NCBI RefSeq assembly: GCF_943192905.1
Contig: NZ_CALPCC010000010.1
Coordinates: 24,146 to 88,145, forward strand
Reading direction: 5' to 3'
From: Adlercreutzia murintestinalis
Lineage (GTDB): Bacteria; Actinomycetota; Coriobacteriia; Coriobacteriales; Eggerthellaceae
DNA: 64,000 bases
In this document: positions 42,524 to 51,155 of the stretch, piece after piece
Layout: each line of letters begins with the position of its first letter
Position numbering within the stretch: position 1 is the stretch's first letter
Program-made: the position numbers and the translations under genes
Notes under the pieces: generated by a model
What the model was told of the DNA's origin: nothing
The model's database searches: none
Seen by the model: the letters and a program-made list of their open reading frames with translations, nothing else

Positions 42524-44044
42524 ATGCGAATGATCACGAGACGGAAGTTCGTCGGGCTCGCCGGGGCGACGGCCCTGCTCGCGCTGTCAGGTTGCGTCGC
42601 TTCTGGCGAGGTTTCGCCTGGTGGCGAGACCGCGGGCTCTGAACTGGAGGGCGAAGCCGAGACCGCGGGCTCTGAACTGGAGGGCGAAGCCGAAAGTGAG
42701 GGTGGCGCAAAAGGGGGCAACGCATTGACGGGATCTGTGCTCATCGTCTATTTCTCCTGTACCGGCACGACGGAGAGAATCGCTGACATCATCGCGGAGG
42801 CCACGAGAGCGGACACGTTCCGAATCGTCCCGCAACAGCCCTATACTGATGCCGACCTGGCCTATTACACCGATGGTCGCGCCGATCGGGAGCAAAACGA
42901 CCCGGGCGCGCGTCCGGCGATCGCAGAACGGGTTGATGGCCTGTCCGGCTATGACGCCATCATATTGGGGTATCCCATCTGGCATGGGCAGGCGCCGCGC
43001 ATCATGGATACGTTCCTCGAATCCTGCGACCTTGCCGGGAAGGCCATCCTGCCTTTCTGTACCTCCCATTCCAGCGGCCTTGGGTCGAGCGCAAGCGATC
43101 TGTGTGCCCTTGCGCCCGAGGCGCATTGGCTCGAAGGCCGCAGGTTCGATCCCGATGCGAGCTCGGCCGAGGTGGAGGATTGGCTTGCCGCGTCCGGCAT
43201 CGCTGTCGCGGGAGCATCCAACGTGCCCGCCTCGTTCAGCCTGGCATCACGCCAGGTGACGCTGAACGATGGGCACGTGATGCCCACGAACGGCCTCGGC
43301 ACCTACAGCCTTAAGGACCAGACCTGCGTGGATTCGGTTGCGGCCGCCCTGGCCGCCGGCGTGCGCCTCATCGACACGGCGTACATGTACGGCAACGAGG
43401 CGGAGGTCGGCCGCGCCATCCGCGAGTCCGGCGTGCCCCGCGACGAGGTGTTCGTCATCACAAAGCTCTACCCCAGCCAGTTCACCAATGCCGCCGACGC
43501 CATCGATGAGGCGCTGGCGAAGCTGGACGTCGGCTATGTGGACATGATGCTTCTGCATCACCCCGGCGCGAACCAGGTGGAGGCCTACCAGGCCATGGAG
43601 GCGGCGCGCGATGCGGGGCGCATCCGGTCGCTTGGGCTGTCGTGCTTCTACGTGGACGAGTTGCAGGATTTCCTGCCGCGCGTGTCCGTCAAGCCTGCGC
43701 TCGTCCAGAACGAGATGCACCCCTATTACCAGGACGGCGACGTGGTCGACTTCATCCACGACCAAGGCATCGCGTTGCAGGCGTGGTACCCGCTGGGCGG
43801 TCGCGGGCACAACGCAGAGCTTCTGGCCGACCCGATGCTTGCGGTTATCGCTGCTGACCATGGAGCCTCCATCCCTCAGGTCATCCTGCGGTGGAACCTG
43901 CAGCGTGGCGTCGTGGTGATCCCGGGGTCTGGCGACCCCGCCCACATTCGCGAGGACGCGAGCGTTTACGGCTTCGAGCTGAGCGATGCGGAGATGGCGC
44001 GCATCGCAGCTCTTGACCGCAACGAGAAGCACGACTGGTACTAG
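42524..44044 (+). CDS. Tat-exported lipoprotein: flavodoxin-like domain fused to aldo/keto reductase
   Basis: The signal MRMITRRKFVGLAGATALLA ending LSGC has twin arginines (R6-R7) and a lipobox (cysteine 24), so it should be exported folded and lipid-anchored. A linker (25-70) contains an 11-residue tandem duplication. Residues about 70-235 are a flavodoxin_4-type domain (VLIVYFSCTGTTERIADII, GYDAIILGYPIWHGQAPRIM). Residues about 238-506 are an AKR barrel (NGLGTYSL, LIDTAYMYGNE, VITKLYP, MMLLHHPG), so the catalytic D, Y, K and H are kept. Such enzymes are normally cytoplasmic and NADPH-dependent. An in-frame ATG at 42425 would add 33 residues; the signal favours 42524. Confidence 0.88.
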   Translation: MRMITRRKFVGLAGATALLALSGCVASGEVSPGGETAGSELEGEAETAGSELEGEAESEGGAKGGNALTGSVLIVYFSCTGTTERIADIIAEATRADTFRIVPQQPYTDADLAYYTDGRADREQNDPGARPAIAERVDGLSGYDAIILGYPIWHGQAPRIMDTFLESCDLAGKAILPFCTSHSSGLGSSASDLCALAPEAHWLEGRRFDPDASSAEVEDWLAASGIAVAGASNVPASFSLASRQVTLNDGHVMPTNGLGTYSLKDQTCVDSVAAALAAGVRLIDTAYMYGNEAEVGRAIRESGVPRDEVFVITKLYPSQFTNAADAIDEALAKLDVGYVDMMLLHHPGANQVEAYQAMEAARDAGRIRSLGLSCFYVDELQDFLPRVSVKPALVQNEMHPYYQDGDVVDFIHDQGIALQAWYPLGGRGHNAELLADPMLAVIAADHGASIPQVILRWNLQRGVVVIPGSGDPAHIREDASVYGFELSDAEMARIAALDRNEKHDWY

Positions 44045-44063
44045 AGACTTCGGAGGACGAGCT

Positions 44064-44630
44064 ATGCAGGAGCAGGAATACCTGAACCGCCTTCTGGCGG
44101 GAGAGGCCGTGGAAGCCGGGAGCGAGATGCACCTCATGATGCATGGAATGAGCCAGCAGGCCATCCGCATCTGTATGGAGATCAACAGCGCCTACCACGA
44201 GCCCGGAGAGCTGAAGGCGCTCATGGGGGAGCTGACGGGACGGGCTGTTCCCGAGGGCTTCGCCCTGTTCCCGCCGTTCAACGCCGACTGCGGGAGGAAC
44301 ATCTATCTTGGCGAGGACGTGTTCATCAACAGCGGCTGCAAGTTCCAGGACCAGGGCGGCATCTTCATCGGCGACCGATGCCTCATCGGGCACAACGTCG
44401 TCATAGCGACGCTGAACCACCATATGGACGTCGATCGCCGCGGCGGCATGGTGCCGAAGCCGGTGCGCTTGGGCAGCGATGTCTGGGTCGGCTCGGGCGC
44501 CATCCTGCTTCCGGGCATCACCGTGGGCGACGGCGCCGTGGTGGCTGCGGGGGCCGTGGTCACCACGGACGTGGCCCCGCGCACGATAGTCGGCGGAAAC
44601 CCGGCGCGCCTCATCAAGCGAATCGCCTGA
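44064..44630 (+). CDS. Sugar O-acetyltransferase, LacA/Maa-like hexapeptide family
   Basis: The 188-residue protein has an N-terminal maltose-acetyltransferase-like cap (LNRLLAGEAVEAG, INSAYHEPGELKALMGELTG) and a left-handed beta-helix (GEDVFINSGCKFQDQGGIFIGDRCLIGHNVVIAT). The catalytic histidine lies in LNHHMD, and the end is IVGGNPARLIKRI. ATG 44064 has GGAGG 7 bp upstream. It begins 20 bp after the flavodoxin-AKR gene and is probably in its operon. Confidence 0.9.
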   Translation: MQEQEYLNRLLAGEAVEAGSEMHLMMHGMSQQAIRICMEINSAYHEPGELKALMGELTGRAVPEGFALFPPFNADCGRNIYLGEDVFINSGCKFQDQGGIFIGDRCLIGHNVVIATLNHHMDVDRRGGMVPKPVRLGSDVWVGSGAILLPGITVGDGAVVAAGAVVTTDVAPRTIVGGNPARLIKRIA

Positions 44631-44676
44631 ATCGGGGGACGGTTCTCATGACTCACCATCCTGCATCATCAGCAGC

Positions 44677-45756
44677 CTACGATGAAGCCAGGTTGGTCCA
44701 GAACCAGGGGGAGAGGAAGAGCTGTTCCGGGCAGGCGACTTCCATGCCGCCGAGATACACCTTGCCGTGAGAGAAGTTCGAGGTCAGAAAGACGCGCCAA
44801 TCGAGCCCCGATGCCAAAAAGCCGACAAGAACGCAAGCGAGACCGGCAAGAGCCAGTATCCAGCAAATGCGGAAGAACGGCGCACCAAGGACTTCGACGG
44901 CCGCTCCATCTTTGAGGGCGTCGCCGTCGCCCTGCATGGAGGTTTCGCCGACATAGTGCAGTCGGTTCGTGGCGCTTGACGCATCGACAGGGCCGGTTTC
45001 CTCGGCGAAGTTGCTGCCATGTCTTGAGAATCGCACGACCACGTTCTCTTTCTGCCAGCGCAGGAAGGCACGGGTGACTGCAAACGCTGCTTTTAGGACC
45101 CACATGCCACCGCCGAATAACAGCAAGGCATAACCAGTATTCACCAAAGAGAAGGGTATATTTCCTGTCTGCAGACCCCATATGACAAAGAGCAAGGCAG
45201 CCGGTGCGGACACAACGAAGGCGCCTCCGATAATCCACAGGCAGGCAATCAGCGTCCATGCACATATATATAGAGCAAGCACGATCGCAGCAACGCCTAT
45301 GGCAAGAGCCAGAGTGCAGGCGGCTACAGCAACAAGAAGTGTGAGCCATAGCGGCGACGTCACAATGAGGACGACCCATTCAAGGGGCGTAAATCTGCGC
45401 TCTTTCGCTCGAGCAAAGAAGCCATCCAGGGATGTCGAAGCGGCTTCGCTGCCTTCGACGACGTCCTCGGTCGCTTCGATACCTGCGATATTCTCAGGGA
45501 AGTCAGGTTCGTCGGTTCCGTCGACGCTTATCTCGAACGAGACGAGCGTCTTTTTCTTCTCGCCTGCCTCAGCGATGATGGCCTCCGCCGCCTGGCCAGG
45601 GGAGGCCATCATCGCGACCGCTTCCTCTTCGGACATGCCCTCGTCGATGCGGTCCGCAATGGATTCCATGTAGAAGGAAACGGCCTCTTCGCGTTCCTTC
45701 TGCGGAAGCGAGCGGAGCAATGCGGTCAGTTGCGATTTGTATTCCTCGGTGTTCAT
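44677..45756 (-). CDS. DUF1700 (HAAS) membrane protein
   Basis: Residues 1-75 are a HAAS/DUF1700 domain (YKSQLTALLRSLPQKEREEAVSFYMESIADRIDEGMSEEEAVA), which in related systems interacts with PadR-like regulators. About five hydrophobic segments follow (about 125-235 and 300-322). The C-terminal part after 325 is probably extracytoplasmic. It starts 27 bp after the padR gene, the standard PadR-DUF1700 pair; role thought to be in envelope stress or regulation. Confidence 0.88.
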   Translation of the reverse strand: MNTEEYKSQLTALLRSLPQKEREEAVSFYMESIADRIDEGMSEEEAVAMMASPGQAAEAIIAEAGEKKKTLVSFEISVDGTDEPDFPENIAGIEATEDVVEGSEAASTSLDGFFARAKERRFTPLEWVVLIVTSPLWLTLLVAVAACTLALAIGVAAIVLALYICAWTLIACLWIIGGAFVVSAPAALLFVIWGLQTGNIPFSLVNTGYALLLFGGGMWVLKAAFAVTRAFLRWQKENVVVRFSRHGSNFAEETGPVDASSATNRLHYVGETSMQGDGDALKDGAAVEVLGAPFFRICWILALAGLACVLVGFLASGLDWRVFLTSNFSHGKVYLGGMEVACPEQLFLSPWFWTNLASS

Positions 45757-45783
45757 GAAACGATCCTTACTATCGTTCTCTTG

Positions 45784-46143
45784 TCAGGCTTGCTCTGTAT
45801 GATGTGCCGGGGGACAGGGAGGCGCGGATAGGCCGGCAGCGCGTTCCACGTATACGAGTACGTCGGTGATTTCCTGCTTACTCTGCAGGAAATCGTCCAG
45901 GTTGACGCGGCCCTTTTCTGTGAGCGAATAGTATTTCCTCAGCCGCCCGTTGTGCTCCGCCTTGCGTACCTTTATGAGCCCTTTCGACTCGAGACGTTTG
46001 AGCAGCGGATAGAGCGTTGATTCGCTCATGTCGAGCGACGGGAGCATATCCTTGATGATCTGATAGCCGTATGACTCGCCTTGTGCCATCGTCGCCAGCA
46101 CACACGCATCCAGAAAGCCACGTTTCAATTGTGCATCCATCAT
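45784..46143 (-). CDS. PadR-family regulator
   Basis: A 119-residue PadR winged helix: DAQLKRGFLDACVLATMAQGESYGYQII, SESTLYPLLKRLESKGLI and RKYYSLTEKGR are all typical. ATG 46143 or 46140 is possible; AGGAGG is close by. It has its own sigma-70-like promoter and heads the padR-DUF1700 unit. Confidence 0.92.
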   Translation of the reverse strand: MMDAQLKRGFLDACVLATMAQGESYGYQIIKDMLPSLDMSESTLYPLLKRLESKGLIKVRKAEHNGRLRKYYSLTEKGRVNLDDFLQSKQEITDVLVYVERAAGLSAPPCPPAHHTEQA

Positions 46144-46158
46144 ACCTCCTAATATACA

Positions 46159-46187
46159 ATACTATATAATGCATAGTAATATGTCAA
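46159..46187 (-). promoter_or_regulatory. Promoter of the padR-DUF1700 unit
   Basis: On the minus strand TTGACA (46187-46182) and TAGTAT (46164-46159) stand 17 bp apart. The spacer and -10 contain the imperfect dyad ACTATGCATTATATAGT, a likely PadR autoregulatory site. Confidence 0.65.
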
Positions 46188-46274
46188 AAAGGGAAGGTAC
46201 ATCGATCGTGGATGCGACGGGAAGCCGCTAGGGCATATGACACGAAGAGGGAAGGGGAAGACGATGGCTTGATG

Positions 46275-46322
46275 AAGTTATTCCCCGTCCTGCGTCGTCC
46301 TGCGCTGGTGTCCTGCGTCATC
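46275..46322. repeat. Repeat family 2 remnant
   Basis: GAAGTTATTCCCCGTCCTGC is the reverse form of the family 2 core; GCGTCGTCCTGCG and TCCTGCGTCATCG follow as partial duplications. It is in the intergenic stretch between padR and a truncated gene. Confidence 0.5.
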
Positions 46323-46401
46323 GCCTCTCCCCTCAGAGGTGCGTTTGGTGCAAACGGAATAGCTCATAATCGATTCGACTGCAATTCAAACAAGGTGAAT
46401 T

Positions 46402-46551
46402 AACTGCTATAACACCATTGAGCGAAAGTTTTCCGTGCTTGAGGCATTGTTCGATAACTACCCGAAGCATGTTCTTTCGCTCAATGATTTTCAGTCCAGC
46501 AGGAACGGAATCCAGGGCATCAACCCCATTGACTGGCTCCTCGTCAGCTGA
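46402..46551 (+). pseudogene. C-terminal remnant of a DUF4143-type AAA ATPase
   Basis: The 49 codons before TGA 46549-46551 read YNTIERKFSVLEALFDNYPK, then HVLSLNDFQSSRNGIQGINP and IDWLLVS. This matches the end of the bacterial AAA/DUF4143 family (ERE-x-x-LL-x-I-x-DNYPK-x-VLS-x-D, GI-x-x-x-x-x-x-x-FLL). A complete gene is about 400 codons; nothing of the rest remains upstream. Confidence 0.8.
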
Positions 46552-46617
46552 GCGCGAATTGCGTCAGCTCTGATGACGCGGCGGCTCGGAAGCCCTCCTG
46601 CTCGTATGGGAGTCGTG

Positions 46618-49062
46618 TCACTCGGCAACCAGCTCCTGAACGCTCACACGCCTGATCCGCCTCGACATTCCGAAAGCTGAAAGAGCAAAGGCAAGAGCGA
46701 AGGCCACGCTGATGGCGACCGCCTCCCAAGCGGGCAGCACAAGGCTGAATCCGCCGACACCGAACAGACTGAACAACATGCTGATCAGTGCGCCGCCAGC
46801 TGCCATAGCAAGAGCCGCCCCGATCAAGGCACCTACCGCAGACACGCCGAGAAAGCGCATCGTGAACGAAATGCGCAACGACCCCACCGTGAATCCCATC
46901 GCACGATAGATCCCCAGATCACGGCGCTCGGAGAGAAGCGTCCGCCTGCTTATCAGCATCACAGCAACGCAGGCAAGAACCAACGCGAAGGCAGACATCG
47001 CATAGCCCATGGTCGTAAACATATCCCTGACGAGTAAAAGCAAGCTAGTGCTTGAGGCAAACAACCCGGTCAGCTCGGTGTCGACACTGTCGCCGAACCG
47101 GCTTGCGAGCGCATCCGCCACCTCATCGACCTTGTCGGGGTCGGCCAGCTGGTACTGACGCGAAATGCCAGCACCTTCCAACTCCGGCTCGACCAGCCCC
47201 TGGAATCCCTCATAGGTGAGAACGACGCCATTGCCGCCATTGAGCACCGACGAGAGCAAGCCGCTCACGATATAGGTTCGCTCCTCGCCATCGCTCTTCG
47301 ACACCTGCAATTCATCGCCCACCGAAAGCCCCTTGGCGCGAGCAAGGCCCAGTCCCACGAGCGCCTCGTTGGAGTGCTTAGGCGCACGTCCCGAGACAAT
47401 GGATGCCTCTTCTAAAACATCCATATCAGAAATCCCGACGAAGGTGCAGGCCTCGCCGTTCAGGTTGAGCACCGCAGCACCCTCTTCCCACTCACGCGCT
47501 ATGGGAGAGACGCCTTCAATGGTCTCGCGCACCTCGTCAAGGCTCGCCTCCTGCCCATCAAGGCGAACTGAGCCGTCGCTCTTCCACACACCGAAGGCCT
47601 TGTACACCGCGTCGTCTCCGGCAACCGCGCCACCGATTCCGAAGCTCAGCGCAACGAAGGCGCACAAAAGCAAGGAGCAGACGCCTATTCCAGCATAGCG
47701 CCCCTTCTCGGACACGATTGCGCGCCACGCCAGCGACGCCTTCAAGTGACCGCCCGATATCGCGCTCGTCTCGCGAGGCGAGAAGCGGACATCACCGTCC
47801 CCTTGCCTGAGCGCCGTCAAAGGTGTGATGCGCCCTATCTTGCGCGCCATCACGGCAACGCACGCCACGAGGGTCGCCAAAAGTGCAGCGCAACAACAGA
47901 TGCCTATCCACGGGAAAGATGCTTCGACCACGAGGATCCCCGTGATGAGCAGAAACATCGGCCAGAAGAGCGGCTCCAAAAGACAGCCTACGATAAAGCC
48001 GAGAGCGAGGCCGGCAAGCGAGGAGAGCGCATATTGCATGACAAGAGCCCTGCGTAGCGTAGCTCGCGGAAGCCCCACTCCCTTCAAGACGCCCCAGTCG
48101 GCATAACCGCTTTGTATGCTCGAAGATGCCGTATGCAAGCACAGGATGAGAGCCACCACGAACAGGATCAACGCGAACACGGCGAGCACCGCGGTGATGA
48201 CCTGCACGACCAGAAGGCTGTAGCCGACAAGGGTCTGCCGGGAGAAGAGCGTGTGTGCGGATGAGCCCCACGAGGTCCCGTCATCGATCAGCTGCGTCAG
48301 ATCATGCCCATCGATGCCTTGGGAGCGCGCCTCGGATGTCAGCACTACGTCGATATTCCTGATCGGATACGCCTCCTTCTCCGTTAGCGTGGCGCCGGCG
48401 GCGACACCCACGCCGGACACGCCCGTCTTCTCGACCTCCGCGAAAAGTCTCTCGAAGGTGTCGGAAGACAGAAGATAGCGCTTGGCCTCCATGAACGGCG
48501 TCCCAAACTGCGGGTCTTCATAGAACCCCGCAACCCGCAAAGAAGTCTCTTGCCCACCGATGTCGAGCACGAGAAAGTCGCCTATCTGCATATTGTGCAG
48601 GGTATCCGCAACACGAACATAGGCCTCTCCGTCCGCCGGCCCTTCCCGATCGTCGTCATATGCTGAAAGGTCATCGGTAAGGACGTTGAAATCAAGGGAT
48701 GTGCCCCAAGCCTCATAGGCGCACAGCGATGGCGGAGCGCTCTTGACGATCTCGTTTCCTTGGGCGTCTTCGACGCGCGTCGAAGCTGCGAAGGCCTCCG
48801 TCATCTTCACCTCCTCCACCTCGGGAAGAGCCTCTATCTCGGCGATGTCCTCGTCGGTGAGATTCTGCACAGTATCATTGGCGGCAACATCCCCTGCTGC
48901 AACCTGGTCGAGCAATGTCTCCTCACGCATGGAGAGGTCAACGAAGAGGCTGGTGGTCAGCGTCAGTGCGAGGGCTGCAAGGAACAAGAGCAGCGCGAGC
49001 CCGATGAATGTTCCCTTCTCGTTGCGAAGTCCCGCCTTTGTCAGCGTGCGTAACGGTTCCAT
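46618..49062 (-). CDS. FtsX-like ABC permease
   Basis: An 814-residue permease with two FtsX domains: helix 1 (about 16-38), a large extracellular domain, three helices at about 265-400, a second extracellular domain, and three C-terminal helices (about 690-805). The family motif FTVGSLRISFTMRFLGVSAVGALIG lies near the end. It starts 9 bp after the ATPase stop. Together they form a MacB/BceAB-like exporter driven by the adjacent two-component system. ATG 49062 follows AGGTGATCTTC. Confidence 0.9.
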   Translation of the reverse strand: MEPLRTLTKAGLRNEKGTFIGLALLLFLAALALTLTTSLFVDLSMREETLLDQVAAGDVAANDTVQNLTDEDIAEIEALPEVEEVKMTEAFAASTRVEDAQGNEIVKSAPPSLCAYEAWGTSLDFNVLTDDLSAYDDDREGPADGEAYVRVADTLHNMQIGDFLVLDIGGQETSLRVAGFYEDPQFGTPFMEAKRYLLSSDTFERLFAEVEKTGVSGVGVAAGATLTEKEAYPIRNIDVVLTSEARSQGIDGHDLTQLIDDGTSWGSSAHTLFSRQTLVGYSLLVVQVITAVLAVFALILFVVALILCLHTASSSIQSGYADWGVLKGVGLPRATLRRALVMQYALSSLAGLALGFIVGCLLEPLFWPMFLLITGILVVEASFPWIGICCCAALLATLVACVAVMARKIGRITPLTALRQGDGDVRFSPRETSAISGGHLKASLAWRAIVSEKGRYAGIGVCSLLLCAFVALSFGIGGAVAGDDAVYKAFGVWKSDGSVRLDGQEASLDEVRETIEGVSPIAREWEEGAAVLNLNGEACTFVGISDMDVLEEASIVSGRAPKHSNEALVGLGLARAKGLSVGDELQVSKSDGEERTYIVSGLLSSVLNGGNGVVLTYEGFQGLVEPELEGAGISRQYQLADPDKVDEVADALASRFGDSVDTELTGLFASSTSLLLLVRDMFTTMGYAMSAFALVLACVAVMLISRRTLLSERRDLGIYRAMGFTVGSLRISFTMRFLGVSAVGALIGAALAMAAGGALISMLFSLFGVGGFSLVLPAWEAVAISVAFALAFALSAFGMSRRIRRVSVQELVAE

Positions 49063-49071
49063 GAAGATCAC

Positions 49072-49851
49072 CTACCAGCAAAGCGAGGACAGCCACGCGT
49101 TGGCGATGGCTTCCCGCTCACGAACGTAGGCCTCATCGCCGGAAAGCGCCGCATCCCATGCGGGAAGCTCCAGCTCTCCGCGCACGGAGCCATCCTCGAA
49201 GTACAGCACCCGATTGCCGCGCACGGCGCTTCGCACGTCGTGGGTGACCATGAGGACGCTGATGCCCTCCGCGTTCATGCCGCTCAAAAGATCCAGCACC
49301 TCAAGGCTGTTCGCCCGGTTGAGAGCTCCGGTGGGCTCGTCGGCGAAGACGATAGCAGGTTCGTTCACCACCGCCCGCGCCACAGCACAGCGCTGCTTTT
49401 GGCCGCCCGACGCTTGACTTGGCAGATGCGCCGCCACCTCTTCTAGGCCCATCTGAGCGATAAGGCGCTCCGCCTCCACCTTCGTCTGCTTAGCGGATCT
49501 CCCCTGCTTGAGATACCCGGGCACTGCCACATTCTCAAACAGCGTGAGGTTGCTCACCAGATTCGCCGCTTGGAACACGAAGCCGAATCGCTGCGCGCGT
49601 AGCTTCGCCAACTCGTCCTCTTTGGCGCCGACCAGATCCTCCCCTTCGAAAATGACCGAACCTGCCGTGGGCCTGTCCATGCTTGAGAGGCAATAGAGCA
49701 ACGTCGATTTGCCGGAACCGGAAGGCCCCATGATGCAGGTGAAATCCCCGCTATAAAGCTGCAGATCCACGCCGCCCAACACATGCGTCTGCACACCGTC
49801 GGCCACGTAAGTTTTCGAAAGCCTCTTGGCTTCCAGTATGACTTCGCCCAT
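49072..49851 (-). CDS. ABC ATPase, LolD/MacB-like
   Basis: A 259-residue ATPase with GPSGSGKST, QASGGQKQRCAVARAV and IVFADEPTGALNRANS; the ALN-x-x-x-S variant after Walker B is typical of BceA/peptide-resistance ATPases. THDVRSAVRGNRVLYFEDG is the switch and D-loop region. It lies between the histidine kinase gene and its permease in one direction. ATG 49851 is at the family start. Confidence 0.92.
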   Translation of the reverse strand: MGEVILEAKRLSKTYVADGVQTHVLGGVDLQLYSGDFTCIMGPSGSGKSTLLYCLSSMDRPTAGSVIFEGEDLVGAKEDELAKLRAQRFGFVFQAANLVSNLTLFENVAVPGYLKQGRSAKQTKVEAERLIAQMGLEEVAAHLPSQASGGQKQRCAVARAVVNEPAIVFADEPTGALNRANSLEVLDLLSGMNAEGISVLMVTHDVRSAVRGNRVLYFEDGSVRGELELPAWDAALSGDEAYVREREAIANAWLSSLCW

Positions 49852-49976
49852 AGCGATCAGCCTTTCTCGTTCAACGCCTTGTCTGCGCTCCATGCTAGAG
49901 GGGCAAACATTAAGAAATCATTAAGGCCGCGGAAAGCGAGTAAAGCGAGCGTATAGCCTAGGCCCTTGGGCCGTCA

Positions 49977-51155
49977 TCACCCGATGATGCGAAGCTCGAT
50001 CGTTGCCCTGAGACCCGGATGCGCGTTCTCTAGGCGAAGGTGTCCTCCCATGCGCTCTATCAGATATGAGGTGATGAACAGGCCGAGTCCTGAGCCCGCC
50101 TCGTCGGCCGCATTCGATCCTCGGTAGAACCGCTCTGTGGCAAACGGCAGGTCATCGGCAGGAATGCCCGGCCCGAGATCACGCACGGCAACGGTGTACA
50201 CATCGCCTTGCGCAACCCCTTCGATCTCTATCGCCGCGCCCCGCGCATACTTAAGGGAGTTACCGATAAGATTGCCCACGACTTGCCCGAGCCGCGCCTC
50301 ATCCGCCTCGACGAGAGCGCTGTCAAGGCTCACCCGTGATAGCGGCGCGATCCCCGCATAGGCATTTACGCAGGATTCGAGAACGAGGGCTGCCTGAACA
50401 GGAGCACATTCGACCTGTATACGGCCCATATCGGCGAGCGCGTGCTGAAACAGGTCCTCCACGAGCGAGGATGCCTCGTCGCACTTGCGCATGATCGCGC
50501 GCTCATACTCGGCCCGCTCTTCATCGGTTGTAGCCAGCCCCATATCGAGTGCTTCGGCATAAGCGCGAAGCGAGGCGAGCGGCGTGCGCAGGTCGTGCGA
50601 AAGCGACGCGAGAGTTGTCTTGTGAGACTCGCTGGCCTGCTCTTCCGCCTTGCGGGAACGCTTCAACTCTTGCCGCAAGTGGTCGAACGCCCAAGTGAAC
50701 TTGCCGAAAGGATTGGCGCGTCCGAAACGCAGAGGCGCATCCAGATTCCCCGCCGCCACCTCTTCTGCGAAGTCTTCCAGTTTCATGAAAGGACGAGCCA
50801 CCGACCGATAGAGATAGAGAACCATGGCACAGATAACCGCAATGGCTACGACGGCGATGGTCCCGATAGCGAGCAATGTCGTGTCATCCTCGGCTGCGGC
50901 AGCTTCGCGCAGGGCACCTTGGGATGCCACAAGCGCGGCGTCTGCTTTTTCGCGGGCTGTTTCGGCGGTGGTAGCCGGATCGTCTTTCAGGTCTTCCCGA
51001 ATATTGTTGAGCTCGAGCACTTGCTCCCGGATCAAACCTTCGTCCTCGGCAGTACCAACTGAAATGCCCGCCACAGCAACGATAACCACAACGGCGATGG
51101 AAAGCGTGGCACTCCAGAAAAGACGCCGCTTCAAACGCGCTCCCTGCTTCGTCAT
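49977..51155 (-). CDS. Sensor histidine kinase
   Basis: The 392-residue kinase has two membrane helices (about 10-32 and 94-117) flanking a short extracytoplasmic helix-rich loop, a HAMP segment (YRSVARPFMKLEDFAEEVAAGNLDAPL), H box SLSHDLRTPLASLRAYAEAL, N box NLIGNSLKYARG, G1 RDLGPGIP and G2 GSGLGLFITSYL. It overlaps the response-regulator stop by 4 bp (ATGA). Confidence 0.92.
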   Translation of the reverse strand: MTKQGARLKRRLFWSATLSIAVVVIVAVAGISVGTAEDEGLIREQVLELNNIREDLKDDPATTAETAREKADAALVASQGALREAAAAEDDTTLLAIGTIAVVAIAVICAMVLYLYRSVARPFMKLEDFAEEVAAGNLDAPLRFGRANPFGKFTWAFDHLRQELKRSRKAEEQASESHKTTLASLSHDLRTPLASLRAYAEALDMGLATTDEERAEYERAIMRKCDEASSLVEDLFQHALADMGRIQVECAPVQAALVLESCVNAYAGIAPLSRVSLDSALVEADEARLGQVVGNLIGNSLKYARGAAIEIEGVAQGDVYTVAVRDLGPGIPADDLPFATERFYRGSNAADEAGSGLGLFITSYLIERMGGHLRLENAHPGLRATIELRIIG

